From: Nectonema munidae
Lineage: Eukaryota; Nematomorpha; Nectonematoida; Nectonematidae
Assembly (NCBI GenBank): GCA_030549495.1
Contig: JAUIRK010000087.1
Coordinates: forward strand, 62,001-126,000
Length of the DNA: 64,000 bases
Direction of reading: 5' to 3'
In this document: positions 11,606-20,879 of the stretch, piece after piece
Layout of the letters: each line of letters opens with the position of its first letter
Numbering within the stretch: position 1 is the first letter of the stretch
Made by a program: the position numbers and the translations under genes
Notes under the pieces: model-generated
What the model saw: the letters and a program-made list of their open reading frames with translations, nothing else
What the model was told of the DNA's origin: nothing
Database searches by the model: none

Positions 11606-12150
11606 TTTTGACAGGTTTTGATTCATTTTCAAATGAAATAAACACCAGAAATGAATCCCAAATACTTGAAAATGGGAATTGATTAAGTGATAAAATTATT
11701 TTAAATATCGTTGATAAAAAAATGAAATTTTGAGATTAATAGCTGTTTTAAATCTTTGATTGATTATAATCAAAAGTATGATCACCATTGAATTCACATT
11801 ATTATAAATAGGGTAAGCTGGTTGTTAGTTTGAAATTGTTTGCAAAAAGCATATGAAATCTCACAAGCATAGTGAGTGGTTAATATAACTTTTAGTGTTA
11901 GCTATATTTGCCTTAAGAGTTAACGCTATGTTTTGTGTGTATTTTTATATGGTGTGATGAGTTAGTTTATTTATATGGTGTGATGATGAGTTATTAGTTT
12001 TTAGCATATATCTTTAATGTGTATTTTTTATATAGTCTCATGATCTCTCTCTGATTGGCCGATTTTATGTCAAACCATCAATAATCATATTTCAACCAAT
12101 AAAAATATTACCAGCGACGCACAGATAAAAATTCTCATTATCTCTTTAGA
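11606..12150. other. AT-rich region upstream of the kinase with short direct repeats
   Basis: Holds a piece related to piggyBac subterminal repeats (TTTGACAGGTTTTGATTCATTTTC.., near 11608) and a direct duplication of TATATGGTGTGATGA (near 11948 and 11970). No gene seen. Confidence 0.45.
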
Positions 12151-12154
12151 AGTT

Positions 12155-12209
12155 TGTTTATTAATATACCACTTCATTTATTAATATACCACTTCATTAT
12201 AAATATAAA
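12155..12209 (+). promoter_or_regulatory. Duplicated 22-bp motif and TATA-like box before the kinase ORF
   Basis: TTTATTAATATACCACTTCAT occurs twice in tandem immediately before TATAAATATAAA, which abuts the ATG at 12210. The start context (AAAATGTC) has A at -3. The promoter call is by composition and position only. Confidence 0.35.
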
Positions 12210-13427
12210 ATGTCTTACAAAAATTATATTACTGAACATAGCTTAAAATTAAGTTTAGAATACAGTGAGATAGTAAAACAAATGACTTCCTCATCTCAAA
12301 ACCAAAATCAAACAGTTTCATGTACAAGAGTAGAGCCTGTTGAAATCAAGACCGTTAAAAATAGTAACTCGTCTCAAACACAAAATGAAAATTTTAAAAG
12401 ATTTAAATCGGAATCACGAGAGTCTAAAGCTTCTAGACTTTCTAAGAGGATAGCGTTTGAAGATTCAAGTTATTTGTACCTAAAAAAAGGACTGAAACCT
12501 AAAGCTAGAGATATCAACCAAGTATACGTGGTACAAAAACTTTTGTCGGAGGGAATAAGCGGGAAGGTTTACCTTGCTGAAAATATCAGAACAAAGAAAA
12601 AACACGCCATCAAAGAGATACAGTATTTTGGTCTTAGGCAAAATCTGGTAGACAACATAATTCAGGAGGTGAATAACTTGAAGATGTTGAAATCCAAGTT
12701 TACCGTCAAATTTAATGAGGTTTATCTTGATAAAGAATGCGTTTACATCGTACAAGAGTATTTGCCCGGCTTAACATTGTATAGAAAATGCCTTTCTGAG
12801 AGAATGAGCGTGGAAAAGGCAAAGAGTTACAGCGCCCAATTATTCCTGGGAATATCAGATCTCCTAGAAAAAAACGTGATACACAACGATCTACACTCAG
12901 AAAATATCATGATTGACGATGAAGGAAGATTGAAGATTATTGATTTTGGATTATCTCAAAATGAGATGACAGATAAAATTGATTTTAAAGGACTGCGTGA
13001 TTGGCTGAACTATGAAAACAATATGCGCAGGATAGAAAATTTTTGCAACTTTAGAATGTGCGGCAAAAGAGAATATTATGAAAGGAACTTATTCAACGAC
13101 TTCATTGACACTATTGTCAAAAACCTATCAAATGGAACTTATGCAGTTGAAAAAAGTCTCAGGAAACATGAATGGATTGCGAGTCAAATCACAAACAGTG
13201 CAAACGGCCTTATTAAGCATACTTTTGTTAAAGATGACGACAGTTCCAGTTCTAAAAAGAAAATTGTCAACAAACTTTTAAATAAAAAAACACTTCATAA
13301 GAGTAATGAAAAAAATGTTAATTATTGTCAAATGAAAAGACGTTATGAAGATTCTGATAGTGGAAGATTCAGCAAATACTTTTTACAATCATTTTCTCAT
13401 TCAACAAGTCCTGCAAGTAAACAATAA
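12210..13427 (+). CDS. Intronless protein kinase-like protein, 405 aa, origin uncertain
   Basis: A single uninterrupted ORF. Residues about 1-105 are polar, rich in S, N, Q and K, and probably disordered. The kinase fold follows: a glycine loop LLSEGISGKVYLAEN (GxxGxV with the first Gly position altered), the ATP-binding Lys in KKHAIKEI, a hinge YIVQEYLPG, a catalytic loop VIHNDLHSENIMI (HxD....N kept, with N in place of the usual R), and a metal-binding DFG in LKIIDFGLS. No APE motif and a short C-lobe follow, then a basic, Ser-rich tail. This HND catalytic loop without an activation-segment APE is seen in divergent kinases of the Bud32/RIO/Haspin sort and in kinases of large DNA viruses. 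The AATAAA signal overlaps the stop codon (CAATAAA), a compact arrangement. It sits among transposon debris, between inverted repeat arms, with no introns. It could be a transposon or virus passenger or a retrocopy; I cannot decide. Confidence 0.75.
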   Translation: MSYKNYITEHSLKLSLEYSEIVKQMTSSSQNQNQTVSCTRVEPVEIKTVKNSNSSQTQNENFKRFKSESRESKASRLSKRIAFEDSSYLYLKKGLKPKARDINQVYVVQKLLSEGISGKVYLAENIRTKKKHAIKEIQYFGLRQNLVDNIIQEVNNLKMLKSKFTVKFNEVYLDKECVYIVQEYLPGLTLYRKCLSERMSVEKAKSYSAQLFLGISDLLEKNVIHNDLHSENIMIDDEGRLKIIDFGLSQNEMTDKIDFKGLRDWLNYENNMRRIENFCNFRMCGKREYYERNLFNDFIDTIVKNLSNGTYAVEKSLRKHEWIASQITNSANGLIKHTFVKDDDSSSSKKKIVNKLLNKKTLHKSNEKNVNYCQMKRRYEDSDSGRFSKYFLQSFSHSTSPASKQ

Positions 13428-14658
13428 AACTGTTCATCAAAAAGATATATAGTATATAGTTAATCTTGGTAGTTTCTCAGTACTGCTCTCTCTATTTAAT
13501 ATAAAAGAAGTTGACCAAACGTTGAAAATGCAGGGGAAAGTTTGTTTCCACACACATAGTGTTCAAAATGATAAATGAAAAAGCATAACAGAGAAAGTGA
13601 ACAGGATTGAGCGGTGAGGTTAGAGAATACAGAAAACCGATGCGTGTGAAAAAAGAGTGAGAATTGTTGAGCGCGTTTGTGAGAACGAGCATCTTTAAAA
13701 GCAAAACAAGGGAAGGCAATGCGACGAGCAAATAAGACCGTTCTTAGACCTTAACTTAACCAAGTCTTGAAAGGAAGGTTTACTCCTCAACAAGTTGCCA
13801 GGAAGATAAGAGTGACTTTCGTGCAATGATTACTCGAAAGAAAGAGGATAGGGTTAACTTGGCATAATGTTTGTAACCGGGCGACAAAGAGTGTGAGTTT
13901 CTGGCTCACATGATACCCCCGCCACCGAGCGGATAGTACCTTTTTAGGGGGGACTCGGATTCCAGAATCCCAAATCACGTAGCATTTAAGGTGACTTTTA
14001 TTGCTAAAATCGTATTCAATTTTACAGTTTATTTCTTTTATATTTAGTAAAATCGCGTTAGAGCGAATTGCTGAGAATAGGTTCGTGCAAAACTAGATTG
14101 ACTTTGGCCGGGTTTTACCTATGAAATCTCGGTGTGACCTCAGCACCGAAAAAATTCCTTTCCCATTCTCGATTTTAACATTTATCGATGAAAATACTTA
14201 TTCTAGTTTGTGTCAGTATGTTTTCCATTCTTACTATACTAGCCGGCCAGGTTGTCGTTTCTTGCTTCGCTCGAAACATAGAATCATTGGTAGAGTGTCT
14301 GTTTCTCGCAAACTAATTTTGAAAGCATCTTCTTTGTTTTAACATGGATCCCCCGCCCACCCACCTCAGCCATATGTCTTTAGGATCCCATCATTTTTTG
14401 TGTAAGAATTTAATTTCTTTCTTCATGATTAATCCAACCTCTGTATTTGTGTAGTATTCATCTTTCGTCATAAAAATTTTGAAATTATCTTCCTTGTTTT
14501 AACTTTGACCGCCAGCCCACATCATAAATAGATACATACATATTTAAATGAAAATTTCAATGGAAAATTTGTGGGCAACTATATTTTGTATATAAATTAT
14601 TATTGTGGTATTCTTGATGGTGATTCTGACAAACCTGATATTTAATGGCCTGAAATTA
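13428..14658. other. Non-coding stretch between kinase and Helitron remnant
   Basis: No domain recognised on either strand. It may hold the 3' part of the Helitron that reads leftward. One imperfect direct repeat is visible: CATCTTCTTTGTTTTAACATGGATCCCCCGCCCACC near 14326 and ATCTTCCTTGTTTTAACTTTGACCGCCAGCCCAC near 14487. Confidence 0.4.
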
Positions 14659-14964
14659 TCATCTTGCTCTTGAAAGGGCAACATAAAGTTGTCTATGACG
14701 GAAACATGGTCTCATTAAAAAATACCTACTTTTTTAAAATTGTGTCCGTGACTTTTATTGATAGTGAGTGCATAAGAAAAACTGAGTGGAAACTCGCTTA
14801 ATTTTAAAAGGAAAATTTGTATCGTTAGGAGATCTGTAAATTCTAGGAATCAAGACATTTTTTCCAGAGTTAACCCCAGTAAGAATTTGACGGTCAATTG
14901 TATTATCCATTAAGTTAGATATTTTAAGAGGGGTTCCAGTACAGAGACCATTTTTAAGGCAGTT
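14659..14964 (-). pseudogene. Helitron PIF1-type helicase, C-terminal part
   Basis: On the reverse strand the frames read NCLKNGLCTGTPLKISNL, then TGVNSGKNVLIPRI and FPFKIKRVSTQFFL, and end QLYVALSRAR followed by a stop. These are the last conserved motifs of the Helitron helicase (GLCNGTRL, IPRI....., P..R.Q.P, GQLYVALSR). The preceding helicase part lies on the same strand at 18176-19855 and ends exactly where this one would continue, so an insertion of about 3.2 kb separates them. One frame change occurs in the motif V-VI region. Confidence 0.8.
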
Positions 14965-15284
14965 TCATTTTAAAATAGTGAAAATTGCTTTATTACTTTA
15001 TTTTGTCTCCTTTCTCCCTTATGTTAATTATATAGCAAATTTTTCAATTTTGAGTAAAAGGTAAGGTAAATGTACCGTGGGTGTGTTTTCATTGACAAGG
15101 TACTGATGTACCGCTTATGTCAAACTATGAACAAATTGGTATCGATGAGGAATCGAATCCAGAGGCTTCCGTGCTGAGTCAATCATCTCAACCAACCTGC
15201 CATGCCACCCATAGACTATAGAGTATGTTGTAGGGGATACGTCAAATTAGTTTTCAAAAAACTTAAGAAATTTTTAGATAATAC
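14960..15284 (-). repeat. Repeat B, right (inverted) copy
   Basis: Inverted partner of 9668-9933. In this copy B is directly joined to repeat A at 15285, showing the ancestral order A-B. Confidence 0.75.
15075..15215 (-). repeat. tRNA-derived SINE-like unit, copy 2
   Basis: On the reverse strand: GGCATGGCAGGTTGGTTGAG, then GGATTCGATTCC, a good match to an RNA polymerase III B box, then TTTGACATAAGCGGTACA. It is the inverted partner of the unit at 9736-9856. Confidence 0.5.
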
Positions 15285-15518
15285 TAAAAAGAATGAAAAA
15301 TTCTAATACCAAGTTTTCTAACTTTAGTTCTGTTTTACATTTTTGATAGAAATTACCTCAGAAGTTATGTAATTTAGATATGATTTTTTTTATTTATTTT
15401 TCTCAATAAAACATTTTTTAGGAAGAAGGAAGAACTGAAAATTAATGAATGATTTTTTTTCATTCAATAAAATTTCCAATTTTTTTATAATTGATATCTT
15501 TACCCTTTTTCTACACAT
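15285..15518 (-). repeat. Repeat A, right copy, inner part
   Basis: Matches 6412-6150 in inverted orientation (for example CAGAACTAAAGTTAGAAAAC and AAATTATGTGTRGAAAA on the reverse strand). It is separated from the outer part (17485-17710) by a MULE inserted at AATTTGGAG. Confidence 0.75.
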
Positions 15519-17484
15519 AATTTGGAGGGTTCTAAGCAAATTTGCCGTAGGAAATTTCGCCTAATAGGAAAAATCGCAGTAAGACAATTTTGCTGTAAAA
15601 CAAGTGTTTGGGATAAAAACAGTTTGATTTCTGAAGTACCATTTTATCTCTTCTAAGCAACCAAGCTTGGCTTTCGAAGTTTCTGATAAGTAAACAACCA
15701 ATAAGGAAGTGGAGTAATTATTTTTTTACTATGATCAAATGAAAATACGTAGACCATTTATAAAATACTTTATTATTTAATAAAATATCCCTTAAAAAAT
15801 ATTCGCTATTTAAGAACATACATGAAATAAAACAGAAAAAATGTAATAATTTAAAAAGTGTGCAAATTCCATGCAATACTACACAAATAGTCCCTTTTCT
15901 GTGCAGAATTGTACCCAATTATTTGTTGATGGAGTCTTGTGTTGATATCACTATATACCTTTTTCATTCCTTCTGCGTTTCCTCGGTCTAAATCAGACTT
16001 TTTCTTTCTTGCTAAAATCCACAGATGTTTCCTTCTGTTTAGGTCCTTCTGTTGTCCAGATGTTCTGTTTAGATGTTTCCACAGATTTGGATGCATATTT
16101 GTCATTGAGCTTTGCAGTGCATTATGGTAGCCTTCTATGCTGTTGTTCGTTCTGCTTCTATTATGCCCAACTCGTTCGAAAACATTCCATAATGCAATAG
16201 GAAAAGTAGGCTCCACTCTTCGTCTTCGCTCACATCTGTCAAGCGTTTCGAAATAAGATACTCATTCTTGGGGCAAATCGTGATCATCTGATAACTCGAT
16301 AAATCCACCAATAACATCTTGCACAGGAAGGAAAGCTAATGCGGTGAAGCATTTGATTTTGTTGTTGAATTCTGCGTCGCTTTCATAACGCGACTTTAAA
16401 CCGAGATCGAGAATGTGCCGATAAATATTCTTAGGCATATGAAATAAACAACCTGTTACTTTTGTTGTTGGAAATAAAGCAGAAAAGGCTTTAATACTGG
16501 CTTTTTCAAAATCGACCATCAAGGTTTCGGGTTGAAATTATGGGCCCAGATCCTTCAAGGCACTGAAAAGTCTGTTTTAAGTTACTTGAGATTTGTCAGG
16601 TAGCAAGACAAAAATAGGTGGTATACTAATATTCTTTATTGTAATGTGAACAATTAGTAATATATCTCTGGGCTGCATTTAAACGTGCCGTCACACGTCC
16701 AGTCCTTGTTTTTTTCAAGGTCATCTAGCCCAGCTTTTGTGCCAAAAACTAAAATTCTGTCTGAACAATCTTTCTCACTATCATATAATAAAAACTGATT
16801 ACCATTTTTAAGAAATCAATATTCTTTTGGTATAATATACCCACTTCTTCCAGTTGGGATTGGAGGAGCTTGATTTTCCTTTTGCCTCCAGCCTCTAATA
16901 CTGCGCGACAAATGTGCTTTAGTGGGCAGCAACGCCAATGCATTTGAATCTAAAATAGATACAATTTTTGCAATTTTTATGAATTTGTTGCTATCGATTT
17001 CATTTTAGTTTTTGCTTCGTAAACTTTAGGCTTAGAAGAATGGCAATGCTCGTCGACTATTTTGCAAATAGATACACAATCATCTTCCAACTTGGTATGC
17101 ACTCTTGCTTTACACTCCATATAATCACACTTCCAATATGTTTTCTCACCGTATTTTTGATCTATTCAGTGAATATAGTTAAGATCGTCAACTAATTTCA
17201 GTCCTCCTTTACTAGTTTCCATTTGATAAACCATCGTCTGCTTACAAAAAACTATAGTCGAAAAAAAAGGTAAAATAAAGATAAAAAATAAAATAAATAA
17301 AAATAAAGATAAAATAAAAAAAATAATTACTAGGCCAAATTTGGTTGTTTGAAAGAGATAAAATGGTACTTCAAAAATCAAACTGTTTTTATGACAAATA
17401 CTTGTGTTACGGCAAAATTGTCTTGCGGTGATTTTTCGTAAGGCGAGTTTTCCTACGGCGGATTTTCCGTACACGAATTTGGAG
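15519..17484 (-). mobile_element. Complete MULE-like DNA transposon (15528-17475) with 9-bp target duplication
   Basis: The element is bounded by AATTTGGAG at 15519-15527 and 17476-17484. A 9-bp duplication is typical of Mutator-like elements. The terminal inverted repeats are about 150 bp (15528-15680 and 17325-17475), sharing GCCGTAGGAAA, AAGACAATTTTGC, AAAAACAGTTTGAT and GAAGTACCATTTTATCTC. The outer parts of the repeats are built of 15-16 bp units (CGCCGTAGGAAAACT, CGCCTTACGAAAAATC and so on). The interior holds a reverse-strand MULE transposase remnant. It sits inside repeat A, whose undisturbed counterpart is at about 6145. Confidence 0.88.
15851..17230 (-). pseudogene. MULE transposase with FLYWCH finger (frameshifted)
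   Basis: From 17230 downward: SKGGLKLVDDLNYIH, a stop, then KYGEKTYWKCDYMECKARVHT and EHCHSSKP form a FLYWCH zinc finger (W, C, C, H and H in order). Next DRILVFGTKAGLDDLEKN and WTCDGTFKCSPEIYY give the first catalytic Asp. The frame at 16522-16262 has VDFEKASIKAF and TGCLFHMPKNIYRHI (second Asp) and FTALAFLPVQDVIGGF. The frame at 16216-15851 has ALWNVFERVGHNRSRTNNSIEGYHNALQ, with the catalytic Glu in SIEGYH. All three acidic residues are present, but several frame changes and stops make the gene inactive. Confidence 0.82.
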
Positions 17485-17710
17485 ATGGTGCGCATCTATT
17501 TGAAGTGAGAATGAAAGAGCTATATATAAGTCCTCATTCATTGTTGACGTTAAGCTTAATAGGACGGGGGTTAAAGTTTACATTAAGCTTAATTAAGAAT
17601 GAAATAGAATAGACAAAAGAGCAGTAGGAATTCAGAAAAATTTGTTGTATTTTTTGGAAGACGCTTGAAAGTCCGCGCCCCTCCAATAATTTCAAGGATG
17701 TGAGCCCCTG
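17485..17710 (-). repeat. Repeat A, right copy, outer part
   Basis: Matches 5913-6145 in inverted orientation, ending at 17710 with the complement of CAGGGGCTCACATCC. Separated from its inner part by the MULE. Confidence 0.75.
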
Positions 17711-18175
17711 AATCAATCACATTTTTTTTATATAAACATCGCAGGATGTCTAGTAGACTCTTTTCCTTCAAGCTACATTCACTTATATAAAACTCTCCAA
17801 CCTCCAGTTATTTGTTTTCAGTTTTTTTCTCTATCAATCATATATCCTTTCATTAATTCCTTTAATGTGCCTGCTAGACTACTTCATTTTCAAATGAAAA
17901 GCCTATTCGCCCCCAATAAATTTGAATTTTTTTAAACTAGTGCATATGCGATATGCAAATTTAATTAAAATATTTTCGCTAGAAGTATAGTATTTAAATT
18001 TTACCAATTTTGTAAAAAAAAATATATAGTCTTATAAATTTACGTATGTGCTGAATACACTCTATTTTAAAGGATTGCTTGAATATTTGGTCTCCCGTGG
18101 TATTTCCAGACCACTAATTTTGAAAATTGCAAAAAAAATTCGCCTCCCCAATAATTTTGAGGATGTGCGTCCCTG
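17711..18175 (-). repeat. Second CAGGG-type repeat end, inside the Helitron gene
   Basis: On the reverse strand it begins at 18175 with CAGGGACGCACATCCTCAAA and ATTATTGGGGAGGCG, a relative of the repeat A start. It breaks the Helitron helicase frame right after ...IVMFLR. Together with 14960-17710 it forms the roughly 3.2-kb insert. The 8 bp before it (TTTCTTCG on the reverse strand) do not recur at 14960, so the insertion mechanism is not clear. Confidence 0.6.
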
Positions 18176-19855
18176 CGAAGAAACATTACGATACATCCTA
18201 CATTTAAAATGAGCTTATGTGGTGGCCTACCAGATGGTGTCAATGAATTGATAAACTCCATTGGATAGAGATCGATTTCTTCTTGATCATCTGTAACCAC
18301 AGAGTCAGTACTGTAATATATTTTAGATTAGGTCTGAAGTTGAGTTAACACTTGGTTGTTAAAATCTAAAGAGTCTTCGTTGGTGGGAGTCTGCAACGTC
18401 AATACCATCATCATTAAAAACAGAAAAAGGATGTTACCACAATAAGATAATATACATTCATTTGGTATTTGAATGCAATCTTTGAAAGGGTCGTTATAAT
18501 TAGCAGATAGTTGGCCATTTGCTACAGAAAAAGAAATTGAGAATAGCGAGGGAGTTGAAAGACTTTAACTAAAGGCCAGATATAAGAACTTTTCAAGCAT
18601 ATTTCAATAATTTGGGTGGTGTTTCCACTTTTGACAACAGTTACTTTTGACGGACACCAAGAAGAATAATTTTTCCAGCAAAGGGTACATTATTGTTACA
18701 GATATCTCTAAGCATTTTATCTATTGCTTAAAGAGCGTAATTAGGGATCACACTAGCTTCGTCAAAAAATATGATATCTTGTTTACGGAAAAATTCGGCA
18801 TGTTTACTATTTGGTTTGATATTACTAGTCGCATTATCTAAAACAGGAACGTGTAACTTAAAAAAAGAATGAACATTTCTGCATTTTTCTAACAAAGTGG
18901 CAGCAATTCCTGTCCAAGCACAAGTAAGGACATTTAAATTACGACTAATAAATTTCTCTAATGATGTAGCTATATGTGAAAGTCTTACCTGTGCGGGGGT
19001 TTGAGTAACGTTGGTTAGATACTCGGTTTCGATAACTCAAGGTCTTGGGTTCAATTCCATATCAAGCCTACTTTCTCATTGTTCGATACAAGCGGCGCAA
19101 GTGTGCCTTCTCGATGAAAAGACTCACGGTACTTTTAACGGTGCCGCCTGGACCATCAATAAAGAAAACATTGGCTGAAGATTTCAAGGAACCGATGACT
19201 GAATCAGCAACAGCAATCTATTCAGAGTTAAGCATAGTTCTTATATTAGGAGCTTCTTCTCTCGCTTGTTGAATGTTGGGAAGATCTTCAATTAATGTTT
19301 CTTTCAAAGCTGGAAATCCAAAATCAATGAGTGTCTTACCAAACTGTTCGAGAATACTTTGAATGTTTGCAAGTACAGATTGCTTAGCTTTGAAATGAGA
19401 CTCATACTGCAGATAATCCTCCATCATATCCAAGCGAAAGCTTTGCCACAACTGAGAAGGATTACTTGACTCATCATGAATCAAAATAAAAGAAAATGAA
19501 TTTCTTATTTGTGAAGGGGATGCAGTCGAACCAACAAACTGCCATCTACTAATAAATTGCGTGCAGTACAGGCTTCCATAAAAGTTGAATAGACAGTTCC
19601 ATCGTATGCTTTAAATATTCATAAGATGTGGCGCCAAATACGTGCAAAAATAGAATGCGAAGAAAGTACCTCTCACCCTCTATAAAACTGGCATTATACA
19701 TCTTACTTAGTACTTTTTCACGACCACGCTGTCTAATTACGTCTTTTGAAAAGATAATGATATGGAATATCGGTGTAGAGGTACTGTCTCGCGTTTTCAG
19801 CATTTTGATTGAGGTCAACCAAGCAGTTAACATTGTATGTTGAGCCCTAAAAAAG
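18176..19855 (-). pseudogene. Helitron replicase-helicase, helicase domain (5' truncated)
   Basis: From high to low coordinate: VLSKMYNASFIEGERYFLRI then LHVFGATSYEYL (19833-19549), ILEQFGKTLIDFGFP (19484-19218), FFIDGPGGTVKST (Walker A, cut by a SINE) and GKTFTYSYIIR after it. Then LNVLTCAWTGIAATLLEK, HSFFKLHVPVLD and FRKQDIIFFDEASVIPNYAL (Walker B, DEAS), then PFAGKIILLG. Finally EEIDLYPMEFINSLTPSGRPPHKLILNVGCIVMFLR (18300-18176). This order is that of the PIF1-like helicase of Helitron transposons. Frame changes, a stop after NYAL and two insertions inactivate it. The HUH replication initiator part is not present upstream. Confidence 0.88.
18997..19132 (+). repeat. tRNA-derived SINE-like unit, copy 3, in the Helitron Walker A motif
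   Basis: The unit has an A-box-like stretch (GAGTAACGTTGGTTAGATAC), a B box GGGTTCAATTCC (19047-19058) and a tail GTTCGATACAAGCGGCGCAAG shared with the other two copies. Reverse-strand coding on either side is helicase: DGPGGT before and TGKT after. The insertion thus splits the ATP-binding loop. A short repeated GCAC at the junctions may be the remains of a target duplication. Confidence 0.55.
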
Positions 19856-19995
19856 GCGGGTGACCAATATTATTTTGAAATGTGTTAATCAATGAATAAC
19901 GATTATACCCTAATAAAATTAATTTTTTTTTTGCAAAATTGGCCTTTTTTATGTAAATTTTAATTTAGACCAGAGGGAGGGCGACACTCGCAGCT

Positions 19996-20085
19996 TTAAC
20001 CCATTTAAGGCCAAGCAAAGCATACGATATCTAAAAAACGCAGACGATTTATATTCAAAATCATTGAAAAAAGCAGAATGGACAT
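19996..20085 (-). repeat. TTAA MITE, copy 3 (reverse, truncated)
   Basis: TTAA followed by CCCATTTAAGG, then ACGATATCTAAAAAACGCAGACGATTTATATTCAAAATCATTGAAAAAAGCAG in pieces that match the complement of copies 2 and 4. Similarity stops near 20085, so the far end is lost. Confidence 0.65.
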
Positions 20086-20369
20086 TAGGAAGATCAATTT
20101 ATATTGAGAACCACCATGAGAGAGCCTGAAATCAAAAGCCCCTCTTGAAAAAATAAAAAGGTCGTATTAAAATAAATTTTCCTTTATGAAATGTAGTTAA
20201 AAAAATGTTTTTTTAAGTAGAATTAAAAAAAATTATGTCGCATAACAACATAATGTAAACGGCCTTTAAACACAAAAAAAATTTATTTTTAAAATATTCA
20301 TATAGATATTGAGCCATGAAGAAAAATGTTTTAGAGAAAGATTGAAAAAATTATTTTATTTGAATTAAA

Positions 20370-20875
20370 TTAAATAATATTTTCTGTCTGAATAACGTTA
20401 ACTTTGTTCCAACATTTTGGTACAAAATCGGCATCCATGGCGCTTATGAATACTTTATCAAAGGAAGAGGATTTGGTTAAAACATCACTATCGCTACCAT
20501 TGAGACTGTGTCCTTGATAACAGCAGCCTCCTTGCAAAAGTGTAATTATCTGATTGACCATGTTAAATTTCACACCTTGGCCATTTTCTTGTTCTGGCGC
20601 TATTAAAACATCTGTCAATTCTAGTGCGTCTAAATTGAGTTGGACAGAATTTTTGTTTTCAAAACTTGAATCTTTTTGGAAAACTAAGCATCGTTCCTGA
20701 AATGATAATCCCTTTTTAAAAGTATACAAAACATAAATGAACTTACGAAAACAGAATTAAAGAGTTCATTTTGACTGCCTTCATTTTTGTTGTCTAATGG
20801 ATTATTATTATACACTGGATTTCCCTTTAGACAGATGATTTCTTTGAAATATTGGAAACTCCACTTTTCAGCACA
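20370..20875 (-). CDS. 3' end of a spliced gene of unknown function (two exons seen)
   Basis: On the reverse strand a likely exon 20875-20747 reads CAEKWSFQYFKEIICLKG.. to ..NELFNSVF and ends at a GTAAGT donor. After a 50-bp intron (20746-20697, ending TTATCATTTCAG) the frame continues in phase 0 with ERCLVFQKDSSFENKN and runs to a stop at 20370 (..WNKVNVIQTENII). The upstream exon has a good acceptor, TTCTTTTTCAAG. AATAAA signals follow the stop. The protein is hydrophilic with scattered Cys and no motif I recognise. Neighbouring DNA is transposon debris, so this may be a real host gene whose 5' exons lie farther right, or a decayed one. Frame conservation across a canonical small intron supports a genuine gene. 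Confidence 0.55.
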
Positions 20876-20879
20876 CTTG

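Noticed and set aside
13787-13978. 63-codon reverse ORF
   Set aside because: No motif, no relation to neighbours, and its length is within chance expectation.
14040-14260. Helitron 3' end (CTAG preceded by a hairpin)
   Set aside because: Several CTAGT words exist on the reverse strand, but none has a convincing 16-20 bp hairpin just before it.
16009-16200. Plus-strand ORFs over the MULE region
   Set aside because: They are shadows of the reverse-strand transposase, which carries the recognisable motifs.
5913-17710. One large transposon with repeat A as its terminal repeats
   Set aside because: Flanking 8-mers do not match (CATTGGAA against AATCAATC), the right copy lies inside a Helitron gene, and A-B behaves as one repeat present twice.
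17711-18175. hAT target duplication at the Helitron junction
   Set aside because: TTTCTTCG before the CAGGG end does not recur at the other junction near 14960.
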